Below are positions 46,334 through 56,399 of a DNA stretch of 64,000 nucleotides, piece by piece (positions within the stretch are counted from its first letter, which is position 1; each line of letters starts with the position of its first letter). Source of the stretch: Adiantum capillus-veneris (Eukaryota; Streptophyta; Polypodiopsida; Polypodiales; Pteridaceae); NCBI GenBank assembly GCA_014529385.2, contig CM043963.1:74965912-75029911 (forward strand), read 5' to 3'. The notes under the pieces were generated by a model. That model made no database searches, had not been told where the DNA came from, and saw only the letters and a list, made by a program, of their open reading frames with translations. Made by a program: the position numbers and the translations under genes.

Positions 46334-47253
46334 TGTGGAACGCATGTCTAACCTCACCATCCTATCTTATTGCAGTATTAGCGAGAACCACGATTAATTT
46401 GTCACACCATGGGATGAAGATGATTCGACTAGTGCATAGAGGCTACAAGAGGTTGTCAATCTCTTGGAAAACAACTAACAACTCCCATCTAACTCAAGCT
46501 ACAGTCAAGTGACTGAAATCACCAAAAGCCAATTGCTCATCGGCAAGCAAATCACATTTGTTATAGCATCAAATGACATCCAAACGTTACGAAACTTCTA
46601 GGAAAAGTTTATAAGACCTAAGCACACATGCCTATTGTCTCAAATCCCACTTTAGATCAAGTTTCAAAATCGCGACTATTAATAGCAGTGGATTTTTGAC
46701 CTAGTTGTTTTCGATCCAGAATGCATCTAAATGCTTAGCAATGATGCCCCAATACCCCGCCTATGCTTAGTTCTTGATTTTAAAGTGTAAATTCCTAGTT
46801 ATGATGAAATTAGGCCACGGGTCGGCGACGCCAAAAGCTAAGAAATGCTGTGAATGGATTATGTCAATGAGTAGAGCTCTTACCTGCGGTTGCAATGCAA
46901 CAAACGCATTCGCAATGTGACAACCGAAGAGGGAGTAGGAAGCACGAGAAGGAGAGGAGTGAGCGCGGTTAGCTCACGTTGTGTATTTCTTATCTAAAAA
47001 CTTATAAAAAACTTACAAAACTTGGCTTTTATACCTTAGCCAAGGTTTTTGAGTGGTCAAAAGTAATAATCTGAAGTTCTACCAAAGCTGGGAATTCAAT
47101 GGCTGATACAATCTGGAAGCTTGTAGCTCCGGCTCATTAAATACAAGGTTTATCAAGAAAACAGGAGTTACAATATTCTTGATTTATCAAAATAATAATT
47201 GTTTTACAAGGAGAACTCCAAAAAATGGTGTCCGTGTTAGCTTGCTACTAACA
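46334..47253 (-). repeat. 5' LTR of the gypsy element
   Basis: 920 bp, ends TGTTAGTAGC and GTTCCACA on the minus strand. Differs from the 3' LTR by scattered substitutions and small indels. Confidence 0.93.
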
Positions 47254-47645
47254 GCTATTTGTGCATAGTTCCCTCGAAAGTGGTGTGGCTATTCTAAACT
47301 ATGTAGGGTATAAGATCGATTTCAAGAGTGGAAAAGGATATGCAAAATATTTCCAAGAGCCTCTAAATATTTTCTTCTAGAAGATCCAAATGTAGAAGAA
47401 GAAGAAGATCAAGCATACATTCTTGGTTGCATAGAAGAAGGAAATGTGTCGGGCTATATAAATAGTTCTCATGGTACAAGTGTCGAGCCAAATGTATGCT
47501 ATACATTTGATCCAAATTTTCCACCTTGGCACAAATGCACATCTTCGCACTTCAAATTAGAAGAGTATGGCTATGTATAGGCTTCAGACTATTTGTCGGG
47601 TTGAAGCGGGAGAAGAATTGTTTGTTGACTATAACTTTACTTGAT
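47254..47645 (+). pseudogene. SET-domain gene, 3' part
   Basis: Directly after the duplicated GCTAT the SET frame resumes (HSSLESGVAILNYVGY), which fits the second SET strand. After a shift at about 47370 it reads YINSSHGTSVEPNVCYTF, the N/H-containing substrate and cofactor-binding motif. After another shift it reads ICRVEAGEELFVDYNFT, the C-terminal GEEL..DY motif with the catalytic tyrosine. So all main SET motifs are present but in three frames. No post-SET cysteines are seen. A lysine methyltransferase fragment, dead before or after the gypsy insertion. Confidence 0.75.
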
Positions 47646-48165
47646 ATTTTCAAGTATTGTATGTGGATGGAAATCTTAAATACATCTAAAATTTTGTTAT
47701 TGATAGAATCTCAACACTTAAGTGTATATGATTGTTGTTTACTTTATGTTTAGCTAGAATCTAAAGCGCCCTTATGCTTTATGTGTTTTTTAAGTTATTT
47801 GATTACCTTGAACATAGAATCTTGACTCTACTCAATATTTTTAGAAAATCTTATCAAAATTTAATCAATAGCTAGGTTGGAAAAGTGGTAGGGGCTCCAA
47901 TATTACTTTCTTCTTTTGATAAATTTTACCTTGAATATGAAGCACATATTTGCAACATTTTGGTGTAGTTTGAAGCTAGCTAGCTTAAACAAGTTGTGGC
48001 CCTTGAATCCAAATCTAAGCCAAATCTCTAATTTTTTCATGTAGCTTAGATTGGACATGTGGTGGACCTTGTAACCGTGTGTTCTTGAACAGGTTTTTTT
48101 GGTAGCCTACATTGGACATGTGGTGGACCTTGTGTCCATGTGTTCTTGAACAAGTTTTGGCTTTT
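47646..48165 (+). repeat. Minisatellite remnants
   Basis: Degenerate units (GGTTGGAAAAGTGGTAGG at about 47875; two copies of ATTGGACATGTGGTGGACCTTG about 62 bp apart at 48052 and 48113). No gene seen. Confidence 0.7.
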
Positions 48166-48429
48166 GGGTTAAAGCATGTATTGGTGGTACCACTATTTTA
48201 CTTTTTTGTGGTTGTCTTATCAAAAAGTAGAACGCGGTAAAATTCTTGCATATCTTATCAAAATTTTGCGGACATTGCAACTTTGAATTCTCTTTTGTCA
48301 AAAGCTTTCCAATCATATATAACATGGTTAGTATGTTCATATGGGACACATGAAATTGGGATCCTTAAGTTTCTATCAAAGTAGTGTCAAAGACACCACT
48401 TTTTGAACCACCAATACATGCTTTGGCCC
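48166..48429. mobile_element. MITE-like foldback element, 264 bp
   Basis: A perfect 17-bp inverted pair (AAAGCATGTATTGGTGG at 48171 and its complement at 48408-48424) lies inside ends GGGTTAAAG and CTTTGGCCC. It is flanked by TTTT on both sides, which may be a target duplication but is low-complexity. The interior is AT-rich and non-coding. Confidence 0.7.
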
Positions 48430-48517
48430 TTTTAGTATTCACTTAAGTAGTAACATTTAATAGAGTGTAGGTTGGGCAATTTTTCCATAATAGATTGTAG
48501 TTTAGACAAGTGGTGCC

Positions 48518-49631
48518 TTGTGTACCAATGCTAACAATGTTTGCAAGGACTCTAATATTGATTCCACCTTAAATAGATTTGTTACTTGGAGTTTTACATG
48601 TAAAAATGGTGAATTGAATTCTAGTGATTTTGAAGAAACCAATGTTATATGTGCTTTCTTAGATTCAAAGATTGGGATTGACAAAGGCCCTATGAATCAA
48701 TCAACAATTGTAGGATCCATTGATTCTCTCATTTCTGAAGTGCCCAAGACGGATGATATTTCTATACCAGAGTTTAGTGATGTGCATCTTGAGCAAGCTT
48801 GCAGTAACGTGGACCAAGATATTAGTGCTCCAACAATCCAAACTACTTCAAAAGAGGCTCAAACATCTACTCCTAAGCCATTTCCAATTGCTGCTACTTT
48901 ATCTAGTATAGATGATGAGAAATCCATGCTTACAATTATATTGGATTTAAATGATCTATTATCAAAGCGTTCCCCTCAGCCATCCTTACACCACAAGTCA
49001 ATGCAGATAGCTTCAAAAAGATATATTATACTCACGCCAGGTTGCATACAATTCTTGACGACTATAGTACAGAAATCTAATGTTGCAATCTGGTCAACAG
49101 CTACTAGGAACAATGTGCTTCAACCTTAGAGCAATAAAAAACTTAGCTGGGGATACATTATCTTTCTTTGCAGTCTGGTATCAAGAAGGTTGCTACACCG
49201 CTCAAAGCCAAAAATTATTTAAACTTGACAATCCAAATGTTGAGGCAATGTTCAAGCCTTTGGCCAAAATTTCCATGGGGTTTGAATGTGATCCACAAAG
49301 AACAGTTCTTATTGATGACTCTCCTTATAAGGGATGCATTTCACCTATAAAAAATTGCATCTTTCCACCACAATTTGATGGTGAAAAAATGGTTGACAAT
49401 GTGCTCTTGAGGGAGTTGCTTCCCTACTTGCTTCAGCTTGATGAGAGAAGGGATGTGCGCGATTTGATTGCTTCTAAACGTTATGGACAACCTGAAGTGA
49501 TAAATAACAGTGAATACAAAGAAATCATAGAGTATTGGAAGCATAAAAATGATGCCTGGTCAACTAAGGTGTTCTTTACAAGAAGAAAACCACCTGCAAA
49601 ACATGACAAAGGTGAAACTACCCTTCAATAA
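48518..49631 (+). pseudogene. FCP1/NIF-type HAD phosphatase
   Basis: Two frames joined by a one-base shift near 49125. Residues 1-140 are a serine/threonine-rich acidic lead. The HAD motif I region reads LTIILDLNDLLSKR; plant members of this subfamily often have DLNG instead of DLDET, so loss of the second aspartate may be natural. RYIILTPGCIQFLTTIV and VAIWSTATRNNV follow (motif II). In the second frame come FKLDNPNVEAMFKPLAKI, TVLIDDSPYKGCISP (motif III/IV) and ELLPYLLQLDERRDVRDLI. The family dephosphorylates serine in proteins such as the RNA polymerase II tail. No intron was seen, so it may be a retrocopy. One frameshift is the only clear lesion. Confidence 0.8.
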
Positions 49632-50693
49632 AAACTATACTGAGCAAGTGACACAAGTCACCACAGTGAAATAAAAAGATCCCAAATACAAGAAATATTG
49701 GCAAAGGAAGGTACACCGATTGAAATCATGAAGGCAACACAATTGATCTCTTTAGCTAGGCAATTGGGTTGTAGAACATAAGGACCATTGAAGGCAACCA
49801 CTACAAAGGTGTATATAAAATAAAGTGAAAGTTGAGAACAATCTTCTAAAGATAGAAAAAACCCTAAGGTACTATTTAAATGTCTTAAACCTTGATACAC
49901 ATGCTAACTTGAACATTCATATACATGGTATCTGATCAATATTTCTTTTTATTCCTACTTGCAGGTTCTCACAGAGCCTGGTATATCTTGATGGAGCTCA
50001 ATCGATACAAATTTTGATATATTTTCTCAAATTAACAAAGCAAACACCTAGATTTTGTTTATCAATTTCTTGAGAGATGTTTTCTTAGTTTTTAACACTA
50101 CATATGAAAATGAAAATTATGCTTCTTCTTAGGATAGCCTATTTTTTAGGCTTGTAAATGTTTCAATTATAATTTAAAGTTTTGTTAACATTAGATCATA
50201 CTTGTTTAGTTTGAGAAAAAAAGTCAAAGATTTGTGTCTTTTTTCTTTGATTAATTCATTGATTGCCTCATTTTTCTAGAGTTTTACTCCATCGAGAAAG
50301 TTAGAATCTATCATAAACCAATTAAAACTCTTTTGGAGCCTAGATTAGACAAGTGGTGGACCTTCAAAAAATTATGATTGAGTTAGAGATTAGCTTAGAC
50401 AAGTGAAAAGCTTTCAAATCAACACTTGAGTTTCCTACTTAGATCATTTCTTTGTACATATGGAAGCTAATATTCAAAGGCCCTATAGGCTAACACATTA
50501 GATACCTACTTATACCCTAACTTGGATTATTAGTGAGTGTTTCTTCTCATTATGTTTCAATGAAGACTTATTTTGACTTTAGATAGTAATTTTGCCAAAT
50601 TCTACAACATATCATAAACGGTGGAAACATTACTCTCTATGCTCTAAGATAGTAGTTTGGACCAATGGTATCACACAACATAGGTTGGGACCA
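49632..50693. repeat. Anonymous DNA with minisatellite remnants
   Basis: Mostly AT-rich. A TACTTGCAG acceptor-like site at 49957-49965 could mark a lost 3' exon of the phosphatase gene. Minisatellite words occur at about 50344 (TTAGACAAGTGGTGGACC) and 50393. The block ends at the element B terminus. Confidence 0.55.
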
Positions 50694-51203
50694 CATTAGG
50701 AAGTGAATGGGGTAAGGAGGGCCTCTTTATTTGGAGTTTTAAGGGAATGCTTAAAGCTTAAGCCAAGTTTGACCAAGCCTGAAATAGAGGGCAAAAAGGC
50801 CTATGTTGAGATTTTTTTTTAGAGCCATTTCCATATTTTGAATTTGAAGATAGTCTATTTAGTAACCCAAAAGAGAGGTGGGTAAATGAATTTTAAAATA
50901 TCCTTTTCCCACTCCTCTTCTCTCTCTAACATATAAAACACTCTCTCTCACTTAGAACTCCTTAAAGGAGGCACTTTTCAACCCCCCTGCCAGAAAAGCA
51001 GATTTTCCACATTCTCTCACTATATTCTCTCTCTGAAACGTGAGCCAACTCTCTCTGTTTCTTTTCTCCCCCTTTCTCTCTTGTCACTTATCCTCCCAAT
51101 CATTAAGGAACATTCTTAGTTGCCTCTTTCTGACAGAGTGCAGATCCTCCAAGCTTGCAAATCTGCCCTCTCTCCCACTCTCTCTTCCTTCATTGTCTTT
51201 CTA

Positions 51204-51210
<7 letters not shown>

Positions 51211-51288
<78 letters not shown>
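51211..51288. repeat. (CT)n microsatellite in the element B leader
   Basis: An almost uninterrupted run of about 38 CT units. Element A has a much shorter GA counterpart at about 23880-23950 on the other strand. Confidence 0.95.
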
Positions 51289-51289
<1 letters not shown>

Positions 51290-51560
51290 CCCTCATGCTT
51301 CTCCCACTGCAGCTCCAGCTGAGAGCAATGGAAAACTCCATTACCTCTATGTGCAGCAGCATTTCTCTCTCTACACTCATGATCAACAATTTGAATTCAA
51401 AGGAGATTGAGCTGCAGTCCCCCTCTTTCTTCCCTCCACAACACAATCCTTTTCTCTTATCTCTGAGTACTCTCCACTTCTTTCCTCCATAGCCACCTTC
51501 ACCTTCTTGTAGAAGTCATCATTACACATTCTCTCTAATTTGCTTGATTAATTAACACAA

Positions 51561-53970
51561 ATGTCATTCAATCCCCTACCACTGCAAGACATTACTAACA
51601 AGTCAAAACGTTATCAATTAAATGTTGATTTAAAGCAGGATTATGATATTGGGCGACTTGGCACATCTAATCCCAATGCTGGAGATCAGCTACGGAACCT
51701 TGGATGCAAGCCAATCAACTTATGGGTTGATGGCCATATTTACCCTGGCGATCTAATGATACCAATACATCACACCTTTTCATAATGTCACTGAGCTACT
51801 GCATTTTATTGGAGATGGGAGAGACGAATTGTTTGGGTATGCTGGAGATTACATTTAGCTTTTGTCAATGAAAGGGAAGTAAGAAAACATCTATGTGTTG
51901 CCTATTCATCATTGTAAGAGAAGTATGTGAAAAAAATTCAGCAAGTCAGAGACGAAGCCAATGAGAAGACGAAGCAGCTAAATGACGAGATGTCAAAGCT
52001 TATTAAAAAAGCAGAGCATCAAAAAATGGAGCAAGAGTGTTGTCTAGACAATTATGTTCAGCTACAACACATTGCATGTAGTATGCACCGGTGAATCAAT
52101 CATCTCTCACACATTCCATTTGGCTACCACATTCGCAAGCGTAAGAGACATGCGATGTCTATGCTATCTTCAAGCGGTGGAGCTCGAAAGAAATGTATTT
52201 GTCAAACTCGATAGGAATACAAATGCAAGCTTCTAATTTCTTACATTCTTTGCAGGTTGCTTTAATATTATTTCAATATGCAGGAACTTGGCTCGGATGA
52301 TGATGGGAATTGATTCTGATGCTCACACAATTGGACATACTCTGCTGCAGCATATCATCAAACCAAAGGAGTTGGTGGAGCTATTGGATGATCCATCCAA
52401 TGCTGGCATTTCTAATGTTTTGGAAGTATTTCAATGAGCTAAAGAGCATTGTGTCGCCTCAGGAGATGATGGAGGTGTGTGACAGCGCAGAAATAAGTTT
52501 CAAGGCCTACAAAGCTTTGTATAGACTTGTCACACTAGGTCACATAGCAAAAGGTTTTTTTAGGTTGCTACCAGCACCTTATAATGTCAGCATTGCAAAA
52601 AGGTGCGCCAATTTTGATGTTGCAAGCTTGTTGGGCAGATTTCAATATGTGGAGAATTCCCTGCCATTAGAAGAGAACAAATCCTTTCGTTTACAACGAG
52701 TTTAATAATGTCTATGTTGACTTGTTGAAGCTCAAGGAGTCAATGATCAGATTTTATGGGTTGACACAGGAAGAGTGTGATGGTAAAGTTATATTTATGA
52801 TGAAGCTTGATGAGTGCCAGATTGTCAAAGGTCAACGGCTCAAAAGGGTAAGTGTTGCACTTATGAACAGATCCTTGGTGGGCGTCGATGTTGAGCTAAA
52901 TGCCAACGAGAAGGAAAACACTTGTTTAGGTGTTCAGTTCGAGAAGAATATTTGGTGGCTGCCAGCTTTTCATCTCCCACATGAGACACATGAGTCCCTC
53001 AAATGGTATTTTAATCACTCCCCAATCATTGATGTCATTCGGCAACAACAAGAAGGACAATGATTGCAGGTTTCAGGTCTGGGTACATTCCAAGTGGAGT
53101 GGCATTTGACAGGGGACTTGAAAAATCTCAAGTGTATATTAGGGTGCAAGCAAGGTGCAATGAACCTCTTTCCATGCATTTATTGCTGCCACAATAAAGT
53201 CTCATTAGGAACTGAGGGCAAGGGTTCAAAGGCCAGCAAGTCAAAGGGCGGTAAGGGTAAGGGTGGCAAAGCTACAGTCAACTCTGCAAAAGATGGAACC
53301 ACCACACAAACATTGGGGAAAATCACTACAACAATGGTTTCAAAATATCCTGGGTTGTAACCAGGGTGTACCCCCTAGTCAACACATGGACGATCCAAAT
53401 TGGGATCCTATTCTATTGATTCCTTTGATAAATGTGCATGTGTGCACTCTTCATGCCGGTTTACGAATTCTTGACAAGTTGATTATGCTCCATATTAATT
53501 ATGCTTGGAATATGGAGCCTGCAAAAAGAAGAGAAGAGTGTATCAAAGAACTTGAATCTATTCTATCAAGTGTTGGCCTGCATGGGGGTGCAGTAGAGTT
53601 ATCAAAGGACAAGAAGGCATCTGGAAGTACACATGATCGTCCTAAAAATAAAATATGTATGGGTGGTAGTAAAGCTAGGCATATGCTTTCAGTCTATTTT
53701 GATTCCCAAAGTCCCAATGAGTTTCATTTGTGGAAAAAGGTGTGTGACATTACCACCTATAGAGGTAACAAAGCAGCCCTTGGAATTAAGCGTGCTCGTG
53801 TGTGACATTCTGTAGATGATATTTTTCATTTGCTTGAAAAGGAAAATCTAACCTCTGTTAAGATATCCACCTTAAAATTTGTATTCAATAGTTTCACAGC
53901 GCAAATGGTGGATGCCTGGGAGGAGACGCACATAACACATTACATGGTGGGTTGAACACTTTGTCTTTGC
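51561..53970 (+). pseudogene. Putative transposase of element B
   Basis: Coding from MSFNPLPLQDITNK at 51561, with frameshifts and possible introns, to about 53970. Segments in order: LQDITNKSKRYQLNVD...INLWVDGHIYPGD; a coiled stretch (EANEKTKQLNDEMSKLIKKA); IGHTLLQHIIKPKELVELLD; LDECQIVKGQRLKRVSVALM, then WWLPAFHLPHETHESLKWYF; VEWHLTGDLKNLKCILGC...FPCIYCC; VHVCTLHAGLRILDKLIMLH. The GDLKNLK...G...CIYC pattern resembles the core of large eukaryotic transposases in which an aspartate precedes a CxxC, and suggests a DDE-type enzyme. I cannot assign the superfamily. It is absent from element A. Confidence 0.5.
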
Positions 53971-54529
53971 AGTAAAAAAAAGTTAGTGTTTGACTAAAGT
54001 CTTATTATTTTTGCAGCACGTTATTTTTGCTCATAGCTCATTTTTCCTCGACACATTCAGTTATGAGCACTCACACTATCAAGCAAAAGCAATGTATTTT
54101 AAAAATACACGACATGCAATGCTCTACACAAAATGTTCAATTGATTCTATAGAGTTTTAACGGGGAAAGAAAGAAAGAAGATTAGAGTGCAAAGAAGTTT
54201 GAAATGTAGAATAGAGAAGTGGTTAGCATGAGGCGATCCCAATTATATCATGCCTCTAGTGCAAAAGATCGATTCTGACGATGGTTGGAGACAAGGCGAC
54301 AAAATAGCAGGCGTTGGATGCAAAACCAATAAATTTTTGACACTAACCACTTCTATAATAAACATACACTGTAATGCCACATGATTTTTGGATGCCCCAA
54401 TCAGTGGTTCCATGGGTCAAATTTTGAGAATTTTGGAGTTTTTTTTATTTCATTAGTATTATTGAGTTTTTAAGGTTTTTAAAAAAAATTAAGTATTGTA
54501 TAAGTCAAAACTTACAACTTGAAGTTCAT
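53971..54529. other. Spacer between transposase-like and H3-fold genes
   Basis: AT-rich, no ORF of note. It ends with TTTTCATATTCTAG, a good 3' splice site directly before the H3-fold coding sequence. This stretch may be an intron linking the MSFN... leader exon to the H3-fold gene, as the element A arrangement suggests. Confidence 0.45.
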
Positions 54530-55741
54530 TTCTTGTTTTCATATTCTAGAAAATTCTCTCGAGCATAAATGCACCCATATCTTGCACCACATGGACGATT
54601 CGAGCAGACTGGCACTACGCACAACAATACCACCACAGCCACGCACACCACAAAAAATCCACAGCCAGAACCCCATGCAGAATCTACGGCTTCAAATCCA
54701 CATCCCCAACCACAAGTGGATAACCAGTGCCCCAATCCACTCCAGACACACAAGAGCCTTCCCAACCATCGAATCCAGATGATTTAACCACCATGCGACA
54801 TATTTTTGGAGATCTCAGAGAATTAAACCATGCCAATTGCACACCTCTGTCAAATCCCCCACCAATTTCAACTCTACATAGAGCCATGCAAGAAACAAGA
54901 GCAACAGAAGAAGAATGTCGAGGTCCGCTTGAAAATTCGGTGCCCTCGCGTGTTGTCACAGCAACTGATGCTCCGGCCACCACAGAAATGCCACAAAATT
55001 TTCCACCGCGAGTCAGTCAAAGAGTATCATGCGACCCGATTTCTAAAGCAAGAGAGGCAGGAGGAGGAAAAGAATGAGAGAGATGGAAAAGAAAGAGGCT
55101 GCAGAGAAGGAAACACAGAGAGTACAAGAAGACCAAAGAAGATAGAGAGATCAAGAGGAATGGTAGAGAGTCGAGGCCAAGAGAACTCATTTAGCAAACT
55201 TACAAGCATGAGAAGAGGCAGAGAAAAAGGCGGCAAAGGATAGAGCTCAAGCCACCCAACAAGCAAATGCTGGGAGCTCAAGGCCTTCAAAAATACCTCA
55301 AAGAGCCAAGCAATGTGCAAAGAGAAAAAAGGACAAGGTGACACCTGAAGAGCAACAAGCCCAAGAGGAGAGGAGGAAAAAGTATAAAGATGATCCTCCT
55401 CAATGGTCCAGGCAAGCGGCTCCTCAACCACCACTAGCAACACAGAAAAAGCGGAGATGGAAGTCAGGCACAGTTGCTTTGCGTGAGATCAAAAAATATC
55501 AAAAGAGCACTAAGCCAATCATATCCAAAGCGGCCTTCTCTCGGGTGGTGAGAGAGATGATGGACGAATATAGCAATTCTGTTACACGTATACAACATGC
55601 AGCTTTACTAGCCCTATAGGATGCCGTCGAAGACATTTCGTGCAGATTTTTCAGGATGGCATCTCCTAGATGGTGCATGCTAAGCATGTAACATTAAAAA
55701 ATATAGATTTAGCTTTGGCAATCAATTTACAAAATGAAGGA
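54530..55741 (+). pseudogene. Histone-H3-fold protein with long tail, element B
   Basis: After an acceptor at 54548, threonine/proline/histidine-rich sequence leads to a K/R/E-rich coiled tail (54990-55400) spread over frames. A histone fold follows at 55446-55741: RRWKSGTVALREIKKYQKS, FSRVVREMMDEYSNSVTRI, AALLAL, stop, DAVED, then in a shifted frame VHAKHVTLKNIDLALAIN. Canonical H3 reads RPGTVALREIRRYQKS and IHAKRVTIMPKDIQLA. REM to ALLAL spans one residue more than in H3, as in centromeric H3. The usual H3 tail motif (ARTKQTARKS) is absent. A TAG at 55617 and a later shift break it. Paralogue at 22325-23606. Confidence 0.8.
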
Positions 55742-55944
55742 TGCCTTCATGAGAAATAGTTTATCCCATGTACTCTCTCTTGATGAGACTCGTAATCTTT
55801 TCCTATAATATCAGATGTCCAATTCCTACCATTCCGTACAATTGTTCAACTTTATTTTGTACATTGTTTTTTATAAGTATTTGAATTGTTGGGTATGTTA
55901 AATTTAAGCTGACCACCACGGCACACGGCTCGTCCCACGGTAAT

Positions 55945-56292
55945 GACATGCACAGAACCTCTAACATGCAACCACCGGGCGGTCGGGGGACACATCTCGA
56001 TGATTCTTTTGCAAAATGGAGCGACATGGGACATATGGGGTCAACTAGACCACAAATGACCACGCAGCACCCGATGGGGTCAGACAGGACAAAAGAAGTG
56101 CATGTGTGCCATGACGCACAAGGTCTTTTTTTGCCCTGTTCGAATCAACCAAGGTGTTGTCGTGATCATTTGTGGTTCGGTTGACCCCGTACGCCCCCCC
56201 CCCCCCCCCTCCCCCTCATCGCCCTGTTTTGCAAAAGAATCACCAAGACGTGCCGCCCGGTGGCTGCATGTTCGAGGTTCTGTATGTGTTGC
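55945..56292. repeat. Foldback hairpin of about 350 bp between convergent genes of element B
   Basis: Inverted arms include CAGAACCTCTAACATGCA / TGCATGTTCGAGGTTCTG, CCACCGGGCGG / CCGCCCGGTGG and GATTCTTTTGCAAAAT / TTTTGCAAAAGAATC. The poly-C run at about 56187-56206 lies in the right half. It occupies the same slot as the 21884-22165 hairpin and shares a TTTTGCAAAAYGGAGC-like patch, although most arm sequence differs. Confidence 0.8.
56187..56217. repeat. Poly-C tract
   Basis: Sixteen or more consecutive C residues followed by TCCCCC. Confidence 0.95.
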
Positions 56293-56399
56293 AAAAATGA
56301 AATTTATTGGACAATATGAATCAGAAAAAAAATTAGTACTGAATATTGACAGAAATCATTGACAAAAACAATTATTTTGTATTGATTTGGATATTACAT

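Larger units (their letters stand above)
29605..47253 (-). mobile_element. Complete 17.6 kb Ty3/gypsy LTR retrotransposon (non-chromovirus)
   Basis: LTRs at 29605-30512 and 46334-47253 are flanked by a perfect 5-bp duplication GCTAT (29600-29604 and 47254-47258). On the minus strand the order is PBS, 1.7 kb leader, gag, protease, RT, RNase H, integrase without chromodomain, a second retropepsin-like frame, 2.4 kb of non-coding DNA, a large extra ORF, and PPT. RT before integrase is gypsy order; the tRNA-Asp-type primer site, absence of a chromodomain and large 3' ORF fit the Athila/Tat side of plant gypsy. LTRs differ at a modest number of sites, so insertion is not recent. The copy is dead. 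Confidence 0.93.

Noticed and set aside
51040-51492. Serine/leucine-rich ORFs over the (CT)n tract
   Set aside because: Artefacts of the dinucleotide repeat; same for 61374-61920 and the minus frame at 51201-51446.
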